A stretch of DNA of 64,000 nucleotides from Halococcoides cellulosivorans (GTDB lineage Archaea; Halobacteriota; Halobacteria; Halobacteriales; Haloarculaceae): the NCBI RefSeq assembly GCF_003058365.1, contig NZ_CP028858.1, forward strand, positions 2,592,836 through 2,656,835. The letters run 5' to 3'. The position numbers and the translations under genes were made by a program. How positions within the stretch are numbered: position 1 is the first letter of the stretch; each line of letters opens with the position of its first letter. Positions 29,620 through 37,578 of the stretch are shown piece after piece. The notes under the pieces were generated by a model. The model worked only from the letters and a program-made list of their open reading frames with translations, had not been told where the DNA came from and made no database searches.

Positions 29620-29724
29620 TCAGTCCTGGAGATCAGCGACAATGCGACCGAGTTCTCGAGCATGTTCGCTCTCCTCGAGGTCGAACCGTTCTTCTATCGA
29701 GCGGAGTCGTTCCTGAAACGTCAT
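29620..29724 (-). CDS. Small helical protein
   Basis: A 34-residue frame (MTFQERLRSIEERF, then ARELGRIVADLQD) that would form a single amphipathic helix. It sits just downstream of the 171-aa gene on the same strand. Too short to assign; could be part of that unit. Confidence 0.35.
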   Translation of the reverse strand: MTFQERLRSIEERFDLEESEHARELGRIVADLQD

Positions 29725-29788
29725 TGTGGTGTCTCTGTCTTCCCGTTGCGAGGATTCGGTGATTGCCGCGTAAGAAGATTCATATCTC

Positions 29789-30304
29789 TTATTCCGAAGG
29801 AGGCAATCCGTCGTCGGGGACAGTCGGCGCTCCTTCGGCCCATTCGATCCGAGGCAGTACCGCCCGGAGCTGATCGAGACGTGTCTCCAGCACTTCCAGA
29901 GGGTGGTCGTTGAGAAACGTCGCTGATCGCCGGTCCACCGTCTGCCCCGCATGGTCGATCTGGAAATGGCACTCACCGAGGTCTGGGTGATCTTCGTCCT
30001 GATGCCAGCCGATTCCGAGGTCGCGTTCTTCCTCACTCCATTCAATGACGTAATACTCGTAGTCCACAGCATTGGGATACGAGAACCGTACTGTGAGCGT
30101 TGCCTCGTCGATGGCATACCCCTGCCCTAAAAATTCCGATGGTGTCACACGAGCCAGGATGGACCGCGGGCGAGCACGGGAGGGCCGGACTCGAACGTCA
30201 TGACACCCTGGCTCTTTGTCGAGTCGATTGCGGATCGCTGTGAAGAGTTTCGCCTTCGTAAGATTCCCTCTGTTGGCAAGGAAAACGAACCCGAGCGGCG
30301 CCAT
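29789..30304 (-). CDS. Hypothetical protein paired with a wHTH gene
   Basis: 171 residues from ATG 30304. A beta-rich central region (ATLTVRFSYPNAVDYEYYVIEWSEEERDLG, quoted in parts) and a conserved-looking GECHFQIDHAG stretch, with a C-terminal helix. It resembles the small haloarchaeal partner proteins found next to wHTH genes and shares the short-strand, His-containing layout of TumE-like toxins, but I cannot confirm the family. It lies 5 bp after the wHTH gene, so the pair is probably one operon. Confidence 0.6.
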   Translation of the reverse strand: MAPLGFVFLANRGNLTKAKLFTAIRNRLDKEPGCHDVRVRPSRARPRSILARVTPSEFLGQGYAIDEATLTVRFSYPNAVDYEYYVIEWSEEERDLGIGWHQDEDHPDLGECHFQIDHAGQTVDRRSATFLNDHPLEVLETRLDQLRAVLPRIEWAEGAPTVPDDGLPPSE

Positions 30305-30309
30305 AGGTC

Positions 30310-30846
30310 TTAGGCAGCCCTCGTCTCGGGCGTCTCGGCCCCCTCTTCGACGTACGGATCGATCTCGTGGAGGTCCTCGTAGAGGCTGAGTGCGTGCTCC
30401 AGGAGCTGCAACTCGTCGACGATCTCTTCCAATTCTCGGAGCGATTGCTGGCGCTCTCGTGCCTCCGCGGCAGACACGTCCTCGTCACTCAACGACGCCT
30501 CAAGTTCCGATCGCGACTCAACGTCGTACTCGGACTGGATGTCCTGGATATCCTCTTTCGCCTGGACCAGTTCCTCGCGTAGCTCCTCCCGGGAAAAGGA
30601 GAGCACGAGTTCACGGATACGTTCGGTGTACAGGCGTGTGAAGTCCGGAACGTATCTGACGTCGCCGTCCTGGTCGACTTCTCGGAGATCGCCACGGTCC
30701 GCAAGCTGCTCCAGTTCGTCCTTGGCGGTCTGCCAGCCGACCTCGGCCTGTTCTGCGACCCAGTTCGGCGAGACGGGGTCGGTCACTGTTTCGGCGATCT
30801 GCCTGACCCGCTCGCGTGGAGAGAGATCATCTTTCCAGTCGGTCAT
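30310..30846 (-). CDS. wHTH protein with coiled-coil C-terminus (DUF7342-like)
   Basis: 178 residues. The N-terminus is a winged helix (ERVRQIAETVTDPVSPNWVAEQAEVGWQTA with the recognition helix, then a wing DQDGDVRYVPD), followed by a long Glu/Leu-rich coiled coil to residue 165. The layout matches a haloarchaeal regulator family often encoded with a small partner gene. It likely binds its own promoter (AT-rich ATATATTACGA run near 30876-30890) and controls the two-gene unit. Confidence 0.7.
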   Translation of the reverse strand: MTDWKDDLSPRERVRQIAETVTDPVSPNWVAEQAEVGWQTAKDELEQLADRGDLREVDQDGDVRYVPDFTRLYTERIRELVLSFSREELREELVQAKEDIQDIQSEYDVESRSELEASLSDEDVSAAEARERQQSLRELEEIVDELQLLEHALSLYEDLHEIDPYVEEGAETPETRAA

Positions 30847-30896
30847 GCTACGACCCTGTACGAGCGCACACTCAAAATATATTACGACCGTTCGTT

Positions 30897-30985
30897 AGAT
30901 ATTGAGGGTATCGCTCACATCGACATCGTCGTCCATCCGATCGAGCATCGGGAGCGACAACCAGAACAGGGCTTAGAAATCTTTC
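30897..30985 (-). pseudogene. C-terminal remnant of a wHTH regulator
   Basis: The minus strand encodes PMLDRMDDDVDV before a stop, nearly the same as the SMLDRMYDEVDSDADY end of the regulator at 35604. Only this tail remains; frames upstream are closed. The rest of the gap to 31214 shows no gene. Confidence 0.5.
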
Positions 30986-31214
30986 ACACACCGTCTTCTT
31001 CGCCCCGTTCCGGTCGAAAATCCGCTTGTCTCGTTCTTCGACGCCGTCACACTATGCCGTGATCGATCTGATCTAAGTTCCGGAACCATTCCGGAAACGC
31101 GGTGAAGCCGGCTGATCGGCCTTCCCAGACACCCGATATGTGGCCCTAGTCCCCTTCTGGAAATTCGGAAAGTCCCCGATTGACGGTTTGTGGCTGGTCG
31201 GGCTATCTCAGTCT

Positions 31215-32153
31215 ATGCCAAACTCCGAGTCCGTTCGAGAGCTCGATCACGGGAGCATTGACGGCGCCACGACCACCGGCGATCGCCGCTGGCCAGGGCC
31301 GAATCGCGACGATCTCCTCGGCCAGCGAGCACGGCAACGATCGTCCGGTGAGATCGACGACGCGGCCGTCGCGACCGCCGACGCCGGCCTCACCCTGCCG
31401 GAGTTTCCGAGTCTCGAGGACGACTGTTATCTGCTCGATCCCGACGCCCAGTCCCCACGCTCGCGACGGACGGCGACGATTGGGACACTTCACGCGCTCG
31501 CGCTCGACACCGCGCTTTCGGCCGGCGGCGACGTGGTCTGGATCGACGCGCAGGGCCACGCCACGACCCACGCGTTCGCGCAGGTGGTCCCGTCCGAACG
31601 GGCGCTCGACCGCGTCCACATCGCACGGGCATTCACGACCCACCAGCACGTCACGCTCGTCGATCAACTCGGCCGGTGGCTGCGCGACGACCCGACGTCT
31701 CCGTTCGGCGGGCCCGCGACCGACCGCCCGGCGGTGGTCGTCGCGCCGGCGCTGGACGCGCTGTATCGCGGCGGCGACCTCCGGAACGATGACGCGCAGG
31801 CGTTGCTCCTGCGGTCGCTCGCGACGCTACGGGCCATCTCACGCGATCACAACCTACCAGTCATCCTCACGCGGGCGCGGCCTGACGGTGTCGCCACGGC
31901 GCTCGAGACGGCCGCCACAACGATAGCCCTCGAGGAGACACGGTTCGGGCCCCGATTCGAGTGTGAGGAGCTCGATTTCGAGACGCTGGTCTACGATGTC
32001 GGCGACGGGATCCAGCAGACGACGATCACCTACTGGGCGGAGATCCTGGCCGCCCGCCACCCATCGGTCGCGACCGGCGCGTCTTCGCCGGCGCCGTCCA
32101 GCGTGGGGCGGTCGGGTTCGTCGACGATCGCCGGCCTGGGAGACGCGAGGTGA
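31215..32153 (+). CDS. RadA/RecA-like protein without a Walker A motif
   Basis: 312 residues from ATG 31215. The core follows the RadA fold: GGDVVWIDAQGHATTHAFAQV (Walker-A-following strand and helix of RadA), then HIARAFTTHQHVTLVDQL, then PAVVVAPALDALYR...RSLATLRAISRDHNLPVIL, matching the RadA Walker B to L2 region. The expected GxxGxGKT loop is replaced by SPRSRRTATIGTLHAL, so ATP hydrolysis is unlikely. It is upstream of a small gene and PolB. A RecA-like non-ATPase next to a DNA polymerase recalls bacterial ImuA-type mutasome genes; the parallel is inference. Confidence 0.75.
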   Translation: MPNSESVRELDHGSIDGATTTGDRRWPGPNRDDLLGQRARQRSSGEIDDAAVATADAGLTLPEFPSLEDDCYLLDPDAQSPRSRRTATIGTLHALALDTALSAGGDVVWIDAQGHATTHAFAQVVPSERALDRVHIARAFTTHQHVTLVDQLGRWLRDDPTSPFGGPATDRPAVVVAPALDALYRGGDLRNDDAQALLLRSLATLRAISRDHNLPVILTRARPDGVATALETAATTIALEETRFGPRFECEELDFETLVYDVGDGIQQTTITYWAEILAARHPSVATGASSPAPSSVGRSGSSTIAGLGDAR

Positions 32154-32158
32154 TCGCG

Positions 32159-32446
32159 ATGGGTCGGACGAACCCTACCTTCTGGGACGTGCTCCGGTCG
32201 GTTGAGGACCGGTGGAAGCCGTTTCGGCGGACGCTCCGTCACGAGGACCAGGAGCGGTTCGACCGCCTCCTCGAACACGCCCACACCCACGCCGACGCGG
32301 CGGGAAACCTCAACCATCAGTCCCCGATGGTGCCGATCCTCGTCGCGATCGCGATCGGCCAGGAACGCCGGATCGACGAGCTCGAACAGCGCCTCGGTGA
32401 CTCGGACGGCAAAGCACCGGATCGTCGCGACGAACCCCCGGGGTGA
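32159..32446 (+). CDS. Small helical protein between RadA-like and PolB genes
   Basis: 95 residues from ATG 32159 (GTG 32150 overlaps the upstream stop). It is an all-helical acidic protein (FWDVLRSVEDRWKPFRRTLR, LEHAHTHADAAGNL, IAIGQERRIDELEQRLG). No family recognised. Its constant place between a RadA-like and a PolB gene suggests a linker or polymerase-access factor. Confidence 0.65.
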   Translation: MGRTNPTFWDVLRSVEDRWKPFRRTLRHEDQERFDRLLEHAHTHADAAGNLNHQSPMVPILVAIAIGQERRIDELEQRLGDSDGKAPDRRDEPPG

Positions 32447-32535
32447 GAGGTAGGATGATGGCCATCGCGACCGGCGATCACGGCAGAGTATGGCGCTCGC
32501 CAGCCAAGACGACGGAAACGCGGGGTCACTGAGCC

Positions 32536-34755
32536 GTGGTCTTCACGATCGATTTCCTCGACGACGGTGCGCCGCTGGTGTGGTCCCTCGAAGGGACCAG
32601 CGAGACCCCCGGTTGGTCGGCGACGCGGGCGGCTGACTACACGCCGACGCTGTTCGCCGTCGCTGCGCGGGGGATGCAGGAGGCCGACCCCGACCGGCAG
32701 GCCTGCGTCGACGAGCTCGACGAGATGCGCGCTGACCTCGAGATGCATCCCGCCGTCGGGGACCTCTCGGTCGCGTGGAAGCGCCCGGGGTTCCGCTTCG
32801 CCGATCAGCCCGTCCTCCGGATCGATGTCGATCGGACGTCGTCGGTCCGAGAGATCGCACGGTTCGTCGAAAATCGAGGCCCGCCGGGGCGAGTCCCGTT
32901 CCGGGCGTTCAACGTCGACTTCTCCCCGGAGTTCCGGTACTGCCTCGAAACGGGGACCGATCCGGCGCCGTCGCGACGGCCGCAACGACTCCGGCTGGAT
33001 CTCCCCCGGACGGCTGCGGCGGACGGGGACCTCACCGCCCTCGAGGTCAGCGTCGTCGACGGCGATGGCGACGGTTGGGGCGAGATCGACGCGACCGACA
33101 CCGTTGGCGTCCTGGAAGAGCTCGAACGCCGCCTACGCGTGGTTGATCCGGACATCCTCTCGGTCGAGCGGAGTGCGATCGTCCCGATGGTCGCCGACGC
33201 CGCCGACGAGTACGGCATCGATCTCGGCCTTCCGCGTGTACCCGCCGGCGTCTCCGACGCACAGGTCCCGGACTACCAACAACTCGCCGGCGAGTCCACG
33301 TTCGAGTCCTACGGCCGGCGACTGCACTCGCCGGCGCGATACAACGTCCCCGGCCGGGTCGTGATCGACCGGTCGAACACGTTCTTCCTCGAAGAGACCA
33401 ACCTCGCCGGCGCGCTCGATCTCGTCGAACGCTCGGGGAAGCCACTCCAGGAACTCGCGTGGGCGTCGATCGGGAACGTCCTCACGGCGATCCAGATCCG
33501 CGAGGCGACCCGTCGCGACGTGCTCGTCCAGTGGCGTGCGTGGCGGCCAGAGCGGTTCAAGACTGCCGGGACCCTCCACGACGCCGACCGGGGCGGGACG
33601 ACGCTCTCGCCGGTCGTGGGCGTCCACGACGACGTCCACGAACTCGACTTCGCGTCGATGTATCCGAACATCATCTGCCAGCACAACCTCTCGCCCGAGA
33701 CTGTCCGGTGTCGGTGCCACGATCGTGATGACGTCCCCGACCTGGACTACGCGGTCTGCGATCGCGACGGCTACCTGCCCGACGTGCTCCAGCCGATCAT
33801 CGACGATCGGGCTGGGATCAAAGACCGACTGGCGAGTGAGGACCTCGACGCCGAGGAGCGCCGCGCCCTCGAGGGCCAGTCGGACGCGCTGAAGTGGATC
33901 CTCGTCTCGTGTTTCGGCTACCAGGGGTTCAGCAACGCGAAGTTCGGTCGGATCGAAGTTCACGAGGCGATCAACGCCTATGCACGGGACATCCTCCTGA
34001 CCGCGAAAGAGCGACTCGAGGCCGGCGGCTGGACGGTGTTGCACGGTATCGTCGATTCGATCTGGGTGACCGCTCGCGACGGCGCCGACCAGCGCCCACT
34101 CGATGAGCTCGCGACAGAGATCAGCGAGGCGGTCGGCATCGCCCTCGAGTACGAGAGCGCGTTCGACTGGGTAGGGTTTTGCCCACGTCGCGACGGGCGC
34201 GGCGGGGCGTTGACGCGCTACTTCGGGCGGCGTCGCGACGCCGACGACGATCCGTACAAGCTCCGGGGGATCGAGTGTCGGCAGCGATCGACGCCGGCGT
34301 GGATCGCCGAGGTCCAACGGGAGTTGATCGATGTCTTCGACGAGACGCGGAACCCCGAGGCCGTGGTCGCCACCCTGGAAGATCGTCTCGCCGTCCTGGA
34401 GGCCGGCGACGTCGACGCGACGGACCTGCTCGTCCGGACCCGGGCGTCGAAGTCCCTCGAGGCGTACTCCCAGCGAACGCGGACGGTCGCTGCGCTCGAA
34501 CGGGCGGAGCAGCTGGGCCTCGAGTTCGCCCCGGGCGAGGACATCGTCTTCATGGTCCAAGACGACGAGAAGGACAGCGTCGATCGAGTGCGACTCGCGC
34601 CAGAAGTGGACGACAAGACGGCATACGATCCGGACTACTATCGGTCGGAAGCGGTGAGGGCTGCGGCGAGCGTACTCGGACCGACTGGGTGGGGCGAGGA
34701 CCGCCTCCTCGACGAACTTCTCGGGCAGCGATCCGCAGCAGTCGGAGAGTATTGA
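32536..34755 (+). CDS. Family-B DNA polymerase (plasmid/PolB2-like)
   Basis: 739 residues from GTG 32536, near the lower end of the family. Polymerase motif A is HELDFASMYPNIICQHNL, motif B KWILVSCFGYQGFSNAKFG, motif C LHGIVDSIWV, where the second Asp of YGDTDS is kept as VDS. The N-terminal region should carry the 3'-5' exonuclease fold, but Exo motifs are not clear, so proofreading may be missing. A divergent motif C and no clear Exo sites suggest a specialised or translesion role. It is the third gene of the RadA-like/small protein/PolB unit. Confidence 0.85.
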   Translation: MVFTIDFLDDGAPLVWSLEGTSETPGWSATRAADYTPTLFAVAARGMQEADPDRQACVDELDEMRADLEMHPAVGDLSVAWKRPGFRFADQPVLRIDVDRTSSVREIARFVENRGPPGRVPFRAFNVDFSPEFRYCLETGTDPAPSRRPQRLRLDLPRTAAADGDLTALEVSVVDGDGDGWGEIDATDTVGVLEELERRLRVVDPDILSVERSAIVPMVADAADEYGIDLGLPRVPAGVSDAQVPDYQQLAGESTFESYGRRLHSPARYNVPGRVVIDRSNTFFLEETNLAGALDLVERSGKPLQELAWASIGNVLTAIQIREATRRDVLVQWRAWRPERFKTAGTLHDADRGGTTLSPVVGVHDDVHELDFASMYPNIICQHNLSPETVRCRCHDRDDVPDLDYAVCDRDGYLPDVLQPIIDDRAGIKDRLASEDLDAEERRALEGQSDALKWILVSCFGYQGFSNAKFGRIEVHEAINAYARDILLTAKERLEAGGWTVLHGIVDSIWVTARDGADQRPLDELATEISEAVGIALEYESAFDWVGFCPRRDGRGGALTRYFGRRRDADDDPYKLRGIECRQRSTPAWIAEVQRELIDVFDETRNPEAVVATLEDRLAVLEAGDVDATDLLVRTRASKSLEAYSQRTRTVAALERAEQLGLEFAPGEDIVFMVQDDEKDSVDRVRLAPEVDDKTAYDPDYYRSEAVRAAASVLGPTGWGEDRLLDELLGQRSAAVGEY

Positions 34756-34760
34756 GTGGC

Positions 34761-34828
34761 TAAGCCTTATGTAACAAAGGCCAAGGGAGGGAGCACGATG
34801 TTACATAAGGCCGGAACTGCTTCAGAAC
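34761..34828. repeat. Palindromic element, copy 1
   Basis: Arms GCCTTATGTAACA (34764-34776) and its exact complement (34799-34811) flank a 22-nt loop ending GGAGGGAGCAC; the conserved tail CTGCTTCAGAAC follows. A second copy is at 36583-36647. It could be an operator, a small structured RNA, or a mobile-element boundary. It sits just after the PolB stop. Confidence 0.85.
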
Positions 34829-34958
34829 ACTGGCACTCGCTGAAGTGTCTCACGCTCTGCACCTTCGAGTTCTCGAGTGGGGGTCGACTCCACTTTCGCC
34901 GGGTGCTCTAATAGATTCGATACTATCGATATTGGCGATTCCTTTTCCGCCCGCCGTG

Positions 34959-35504
34959 TCAGCTTTCGGCCGCTTTCGCCCGCTCGAGGTCGATGCTTCC
35001 CTCGTCGCGGTACTGTTCGACGAGTTCCTTGAGACGGGACATCTGCTCGCCGTTCCCGGCAGTCCCCTCGAACGGGTAGACCACTTCTGCGGGCAGGTCC
35101 TCGAGGATGTGCTGGATCGGCTCCAGGTAGCGCTGTCCGAGGAGTACGTCGATCACCACATTCTCGTCCCAGTGACGCTCCACAAACGACCGAATGTCCG
35201 GCCCGACATCTTCGACCCACGCCTCGATCTCTTCGTCGGTCATCTCGGTGATCGTCCGGTCGTAGCTGTCCTCCATCGGTCGGTCGGGGTTTGCGAGACC
35301 GAGACCAGCCGAGAGTATCCGCCAGTCGTCAGCAACGAGACGCGCATACCGAAGCTTAACAACCCAGTAGGAACGCTTGTAGAGGTGCCTGAGCGGAAGC
35401 ACATCGACATCGTCGCCCTCCTCGTGGTCAGGATGGGCTTTCCCCCACTCGTCGGGGTCGTGTTTGGACTGTGAGCACCCGACGATCGCGAGGCGTGTCG
35501 TCAC
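34959..35504 (-). CDS. DUF6884-like protein with CSQSK motif
   Basis: 181 residues. The start TTRLAIVGCSQSKHD, then LPLRHLYKRSYW, then WRILSAGLGLA, and ENVVIDVLLGQRYLEPI fit the DUF6884/YaaA-like family, whose hallmarks are an N-terminal C-S-x-S-K and a SAxxGL turn. The window's second member is at 61842, directly beside dpdA. Function is not established; a role with nucleobase or nucleoside substrates is suggested by the dpdA neighbour of its paralogue. Confidence 0.75.
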   Translation of the reverse strand: MTTRLAIVGCSQSKHDPDEWGKAHPDHEEGDDVDVLPLRHLYKRSYWVVKLRYARLVADDWRILSAGLGLANPDRPMEDSYDRTITEMTDEEIEAWVEDVGPDIRSFVERHWDENVVIDVLLGQRYLEPIQHILEDLPAEVVYPFEGTAGNGEQMSRLKELVEQYRDEGSIDLERAKAAES

Positions 35505-35603
35505 CGTTTGTCACCCCCTGGGTCCACGAAGCCCTCAAGGATGGGAACATCGGTTTCGACCGCGAGAACCCCTTCGGTCAGTTCCCGACCGTTCTCTGGA
35601 AGA

Positions 35604-36254
35604 TCAGTAGTCTGCGTCGCTATCGACCTCGTCGTACATCCGATCAAGCATGGACAGGGCCGACTGGAACGTGGCATAGTGTTCACGGGCGAATTCGACC
35701 GTCTCATCCATCGAGATGACCGGACGGCCGTCGACTGATTCCGCGTCGGTCGAGTCGCGAAGTTCGACGACGACCTGGAGTGGCCCGTCGATTTCGTCGC
35801 GCGGTTGTCGCTCGCCGGAGACGGGAATATCGAACCGCTCGAAGAATCGCTCCCACGCTTCGAGGTTGGATTCCTTGACAGCGATGAACAGAGGATAATC
35901 GTCCGGCTCACGCGCGACCTGATAGCCGCCGCGCGTCCAGACGTACACCGCGTCGATTCCAGTGAACGCGAAGTCCATGCCCGTGAACTGCGGGAGGACG
36001 TACGCCTCGGAAATCGATGGTGGTGAGACGCCTGCCGAGGTCGCGAGCAACTGCAGTCCAGCGTCCCGGACAGATTCGTCGACGACAGTGAGCCCGTCGT
36101 CGTATTCGACGTACCCCTCGGCTTCGAGACGATCGATTGTCCGGCGGATCGTCTCGCGGTTCTCGTCGATTTTCTGTGCGACGCCGACAATCGTGTCGCC
36201 CGGCTTGATCGCGAGCAGAATTTTCAGCTCCTTTTCGCCGCATGCGGTATACAT
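35604..36254 (-). CDS. wHTH transcriptional regulator, MarR/TrmB-like
   Basis: 216 residues from ATG 36254 (MYTACGEKELKILLAIKPGD). The wHTH occupies residues about 8-60 (TIVGVAQKIDENRETIRRTIDRLEAEGYVEYDD in parts). The rest is an alpha/beta sensor-like domain (FTGIDAVYVWTRGGYQVAREPDDYPLFIAV) similar to the C-terminal domain of haloarchaeal MarR-like regulators. Upstream of the DUF6884-like gene on the same strand, so it may control that gene. A remnant of a related gene lies at 30897. Confidence 0.75.
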   Translation of the reverse strand: MYTACGEKELKILLAIKPGDTIVGVAQKIDENRETIRRTIDRLEAEGYVEYDDGLTVVDESVRDAGLQLLATSAGVSPPSISEAYVLPQFTGMDFAFTGIDAVYVWTRGGYQVAREPDDYPLFIAVKESNLEAWERFFERFDIPVSGERQPRDEIDGPLQVVVELRDSTDAESVDGRPVISMDETVEFAREHYATFQSALSMLDRMYDEVDSDADY

Positions 36255-36760
36255 CTGTCTTCTTATGATTGCACATAGTTGTGTAACAGTAAAGAATCTT
36301 ATCGTCGGTCCGTACTCGACTCTCACGCTCGGAAGTTCTTTGTCTGGTTCAAGGCCGGCGTGTCACGAGTTATCGAGGAATGTATCAGTTCCGACGACAG
36401 CATAGCTGGGGATTGATCGGTACCCGGCGAAAAGCAGGTAGCGAAAACTTTCCTCGAACACCCCTCGGGCAGCAATCCCCAGGAATTGGGAGAAAGGAGG
36501 GGAGCAAACCCAGACCCCGGATCGGTGTAATTTGTTCAAACGCCAGGTTCATCCGACTAGCGTCGATCCCTGGCTGAGCATACCTTATGTAACAATATCC
36601 CCGGAAAGGGAGCACATTGTTACATAAGGCTCTGACTGCTTCAGAACCCCCGGACTCGACGAAGCGCCCAAGGCTACAGCAACGAGCTCTCAAAGAAGAT
36701 TCCGCTCCGCTTTGGTCGAAAATCTCCGAAGAGATTCGATCTCCTCGGGATACTATCTTC
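36255..36760. other. Intergenic region with palindromic element
   Basis: About 500 bases between two wHTH genes. Besides the palindromic copy at 36583-36647, nothing coding is seen. The AT-rich stretch near 36258-36300 upstream of 36254 is the likely promoter of the regulator. Confidence 0.55.
36583..36647. repeat. Palindromic element, copy 2
   Basis: Arms CCTTATGTAACAA (36583-36595) and its complement (36617-36629) with a 21-nt loop ending AAAGGGAGCAC and the same CTGCTTCAGAAC tail as copy 1. Same orientation as copy 1; together they bracket the DUF6884-like gene and its regulator. Confidence 0.85.
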
Positions 36761-37042
36761 TTATCTCAAAGATGATGCGTATTGGTCTTCCCACTCGCGC
36801 CGGGCCTCAATCTCTCGCTCACCGCGCTTCGTAATGGAATAGTAGTTTGTTCGTCGATCCTTCGCACCCTTCTCCACCAACCCTTTTTCAACGATGCTGT
36901 CCAGATTGGGATAGAGGCGGCCGTGGTGGATCTCATTCTCGTAATATTCCTCAAGCTTGTCCTTGATTTTGAGGCCCTTGGGCTCGTCGAGCCCGGCGAT
37001 TACGTACAAGAGGTCGCGCTGGAATCCCGTGATGTCGTACAT
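36761..37042 (-). CDS. PadR-family wHTH regulator
   Basis: 93 residues (MYDITGFQRDLLYVIAGLDEP, LKIKDKLEEYYENEIHHGRLYPNLDSIVEKGLVEKG in parts). This is the haloarchaeal PadR form: helix-turn-helix, the HHGRLYPNLD core and a wing with an NYYSIT strand. The C-terminal part of the 918-aa protein at 56033 is a clear relative. Probably a repressor acting on a nearby promoter. Confidence 0.85.
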   Translation of the reverse strand: MYDITGFQRDLLYVIAGLDEPKGLKIKDKLEEYYENEIHHGRLYPNLDSIVEKGLVEKGAKDRRTNYYSITKRGEREIEARREWEDQYASSLR

Positions 37043-37148
37043 TATCTAACGGTGGTAGTATAGGGGTTAAAATATTTTGGCTTCGGCCGACGGCTGGTTT
37101 CATATACTGTTAGAACTGAGAAGACGATGACAGTGAGCGATCATATTA

Positions 37149-37430
37149 TTATATCAAACCCCGATCGACTATCTCGATCGCGACCTCATCCTCGGGCGAT
37201 ACAACCGCTCCCGTGACCGTCTCCACCGTCACTGCGACTGTGATCTCCGTCGCCGAAAGCCCAGGGTCGAGACTGCGAAGTTCATCGATCGAAACGTCGA
37301 CGATGCCGTCGACTCGAGAGAGCCGCCGCTCCGCCTCACTTACGAGGTCGCCGTCCGATCCGTCGGGGATCCGGATTTCGACGACCAGTTCGTTCGTCTG
37401 TCGAGTCTCGTTGTCACTGGATATTGCCAT
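37149..37430 (-). CDS. Small acidic protein downstream of Ro60
   Basis: 93 residues. The start at 37430 (MAISSDNETRQTNELVVEI) is supported by a strong GGAGGTG Shine-Dalgarno six bases upstream. Beta-alpha-beta pattern (LVVEIRIPDG, EAERRLSRVDGIVDVSIDELRSLDP, ITVAVTVE) of a small compact domain; no family recognised. It is the last gene of the Ro60 strand and may belong to the same unit. Confidence 0.65.
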   Translation of the reverse strand: MAISSDNETRQTNELVVEIRIPDGSDGDLVSEAERRLSRVDGIVDVSIDELRSLDPGLSATEITVAVTVETVTGAVVSPEDEVAIEIVDRGLI

Positions 37431-37487
37431 TGGATTCACCTCCGTTGGAGCGGCGTCGGCACGATCGCGCACGACAGCGGCCCCAAC

Positions 37488-37559
37488 TGCGCGAGGAGAG
37501 ATTCGAACTCTCGGCTCGGCCCGCTATGCCGCGTGGTGGCCAGGCTCCACTACTCGCGC
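37488..37559 (-). tRNA. tRNA-like gene, apparent anticodon AGC
   Basis: Acceptor stem GCGCGAG/CTCGCGC with discriminator A, D-arm GTGG/CCAC and T-arm GAGAG-TTCGAAT-CTCTC are good. The anticodon stem is CGGC/GCCG with a loop ATAGCGG giving AGC (Ala). A34 is unusual for archaea, so it may be a degenerate or regulatory tRNA mimic. It lies between Ro60 and the 93-aa gene. Confidence 0.6.
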
Positions 37560-37578
37560 GATAGAAACGAAAAATCGC

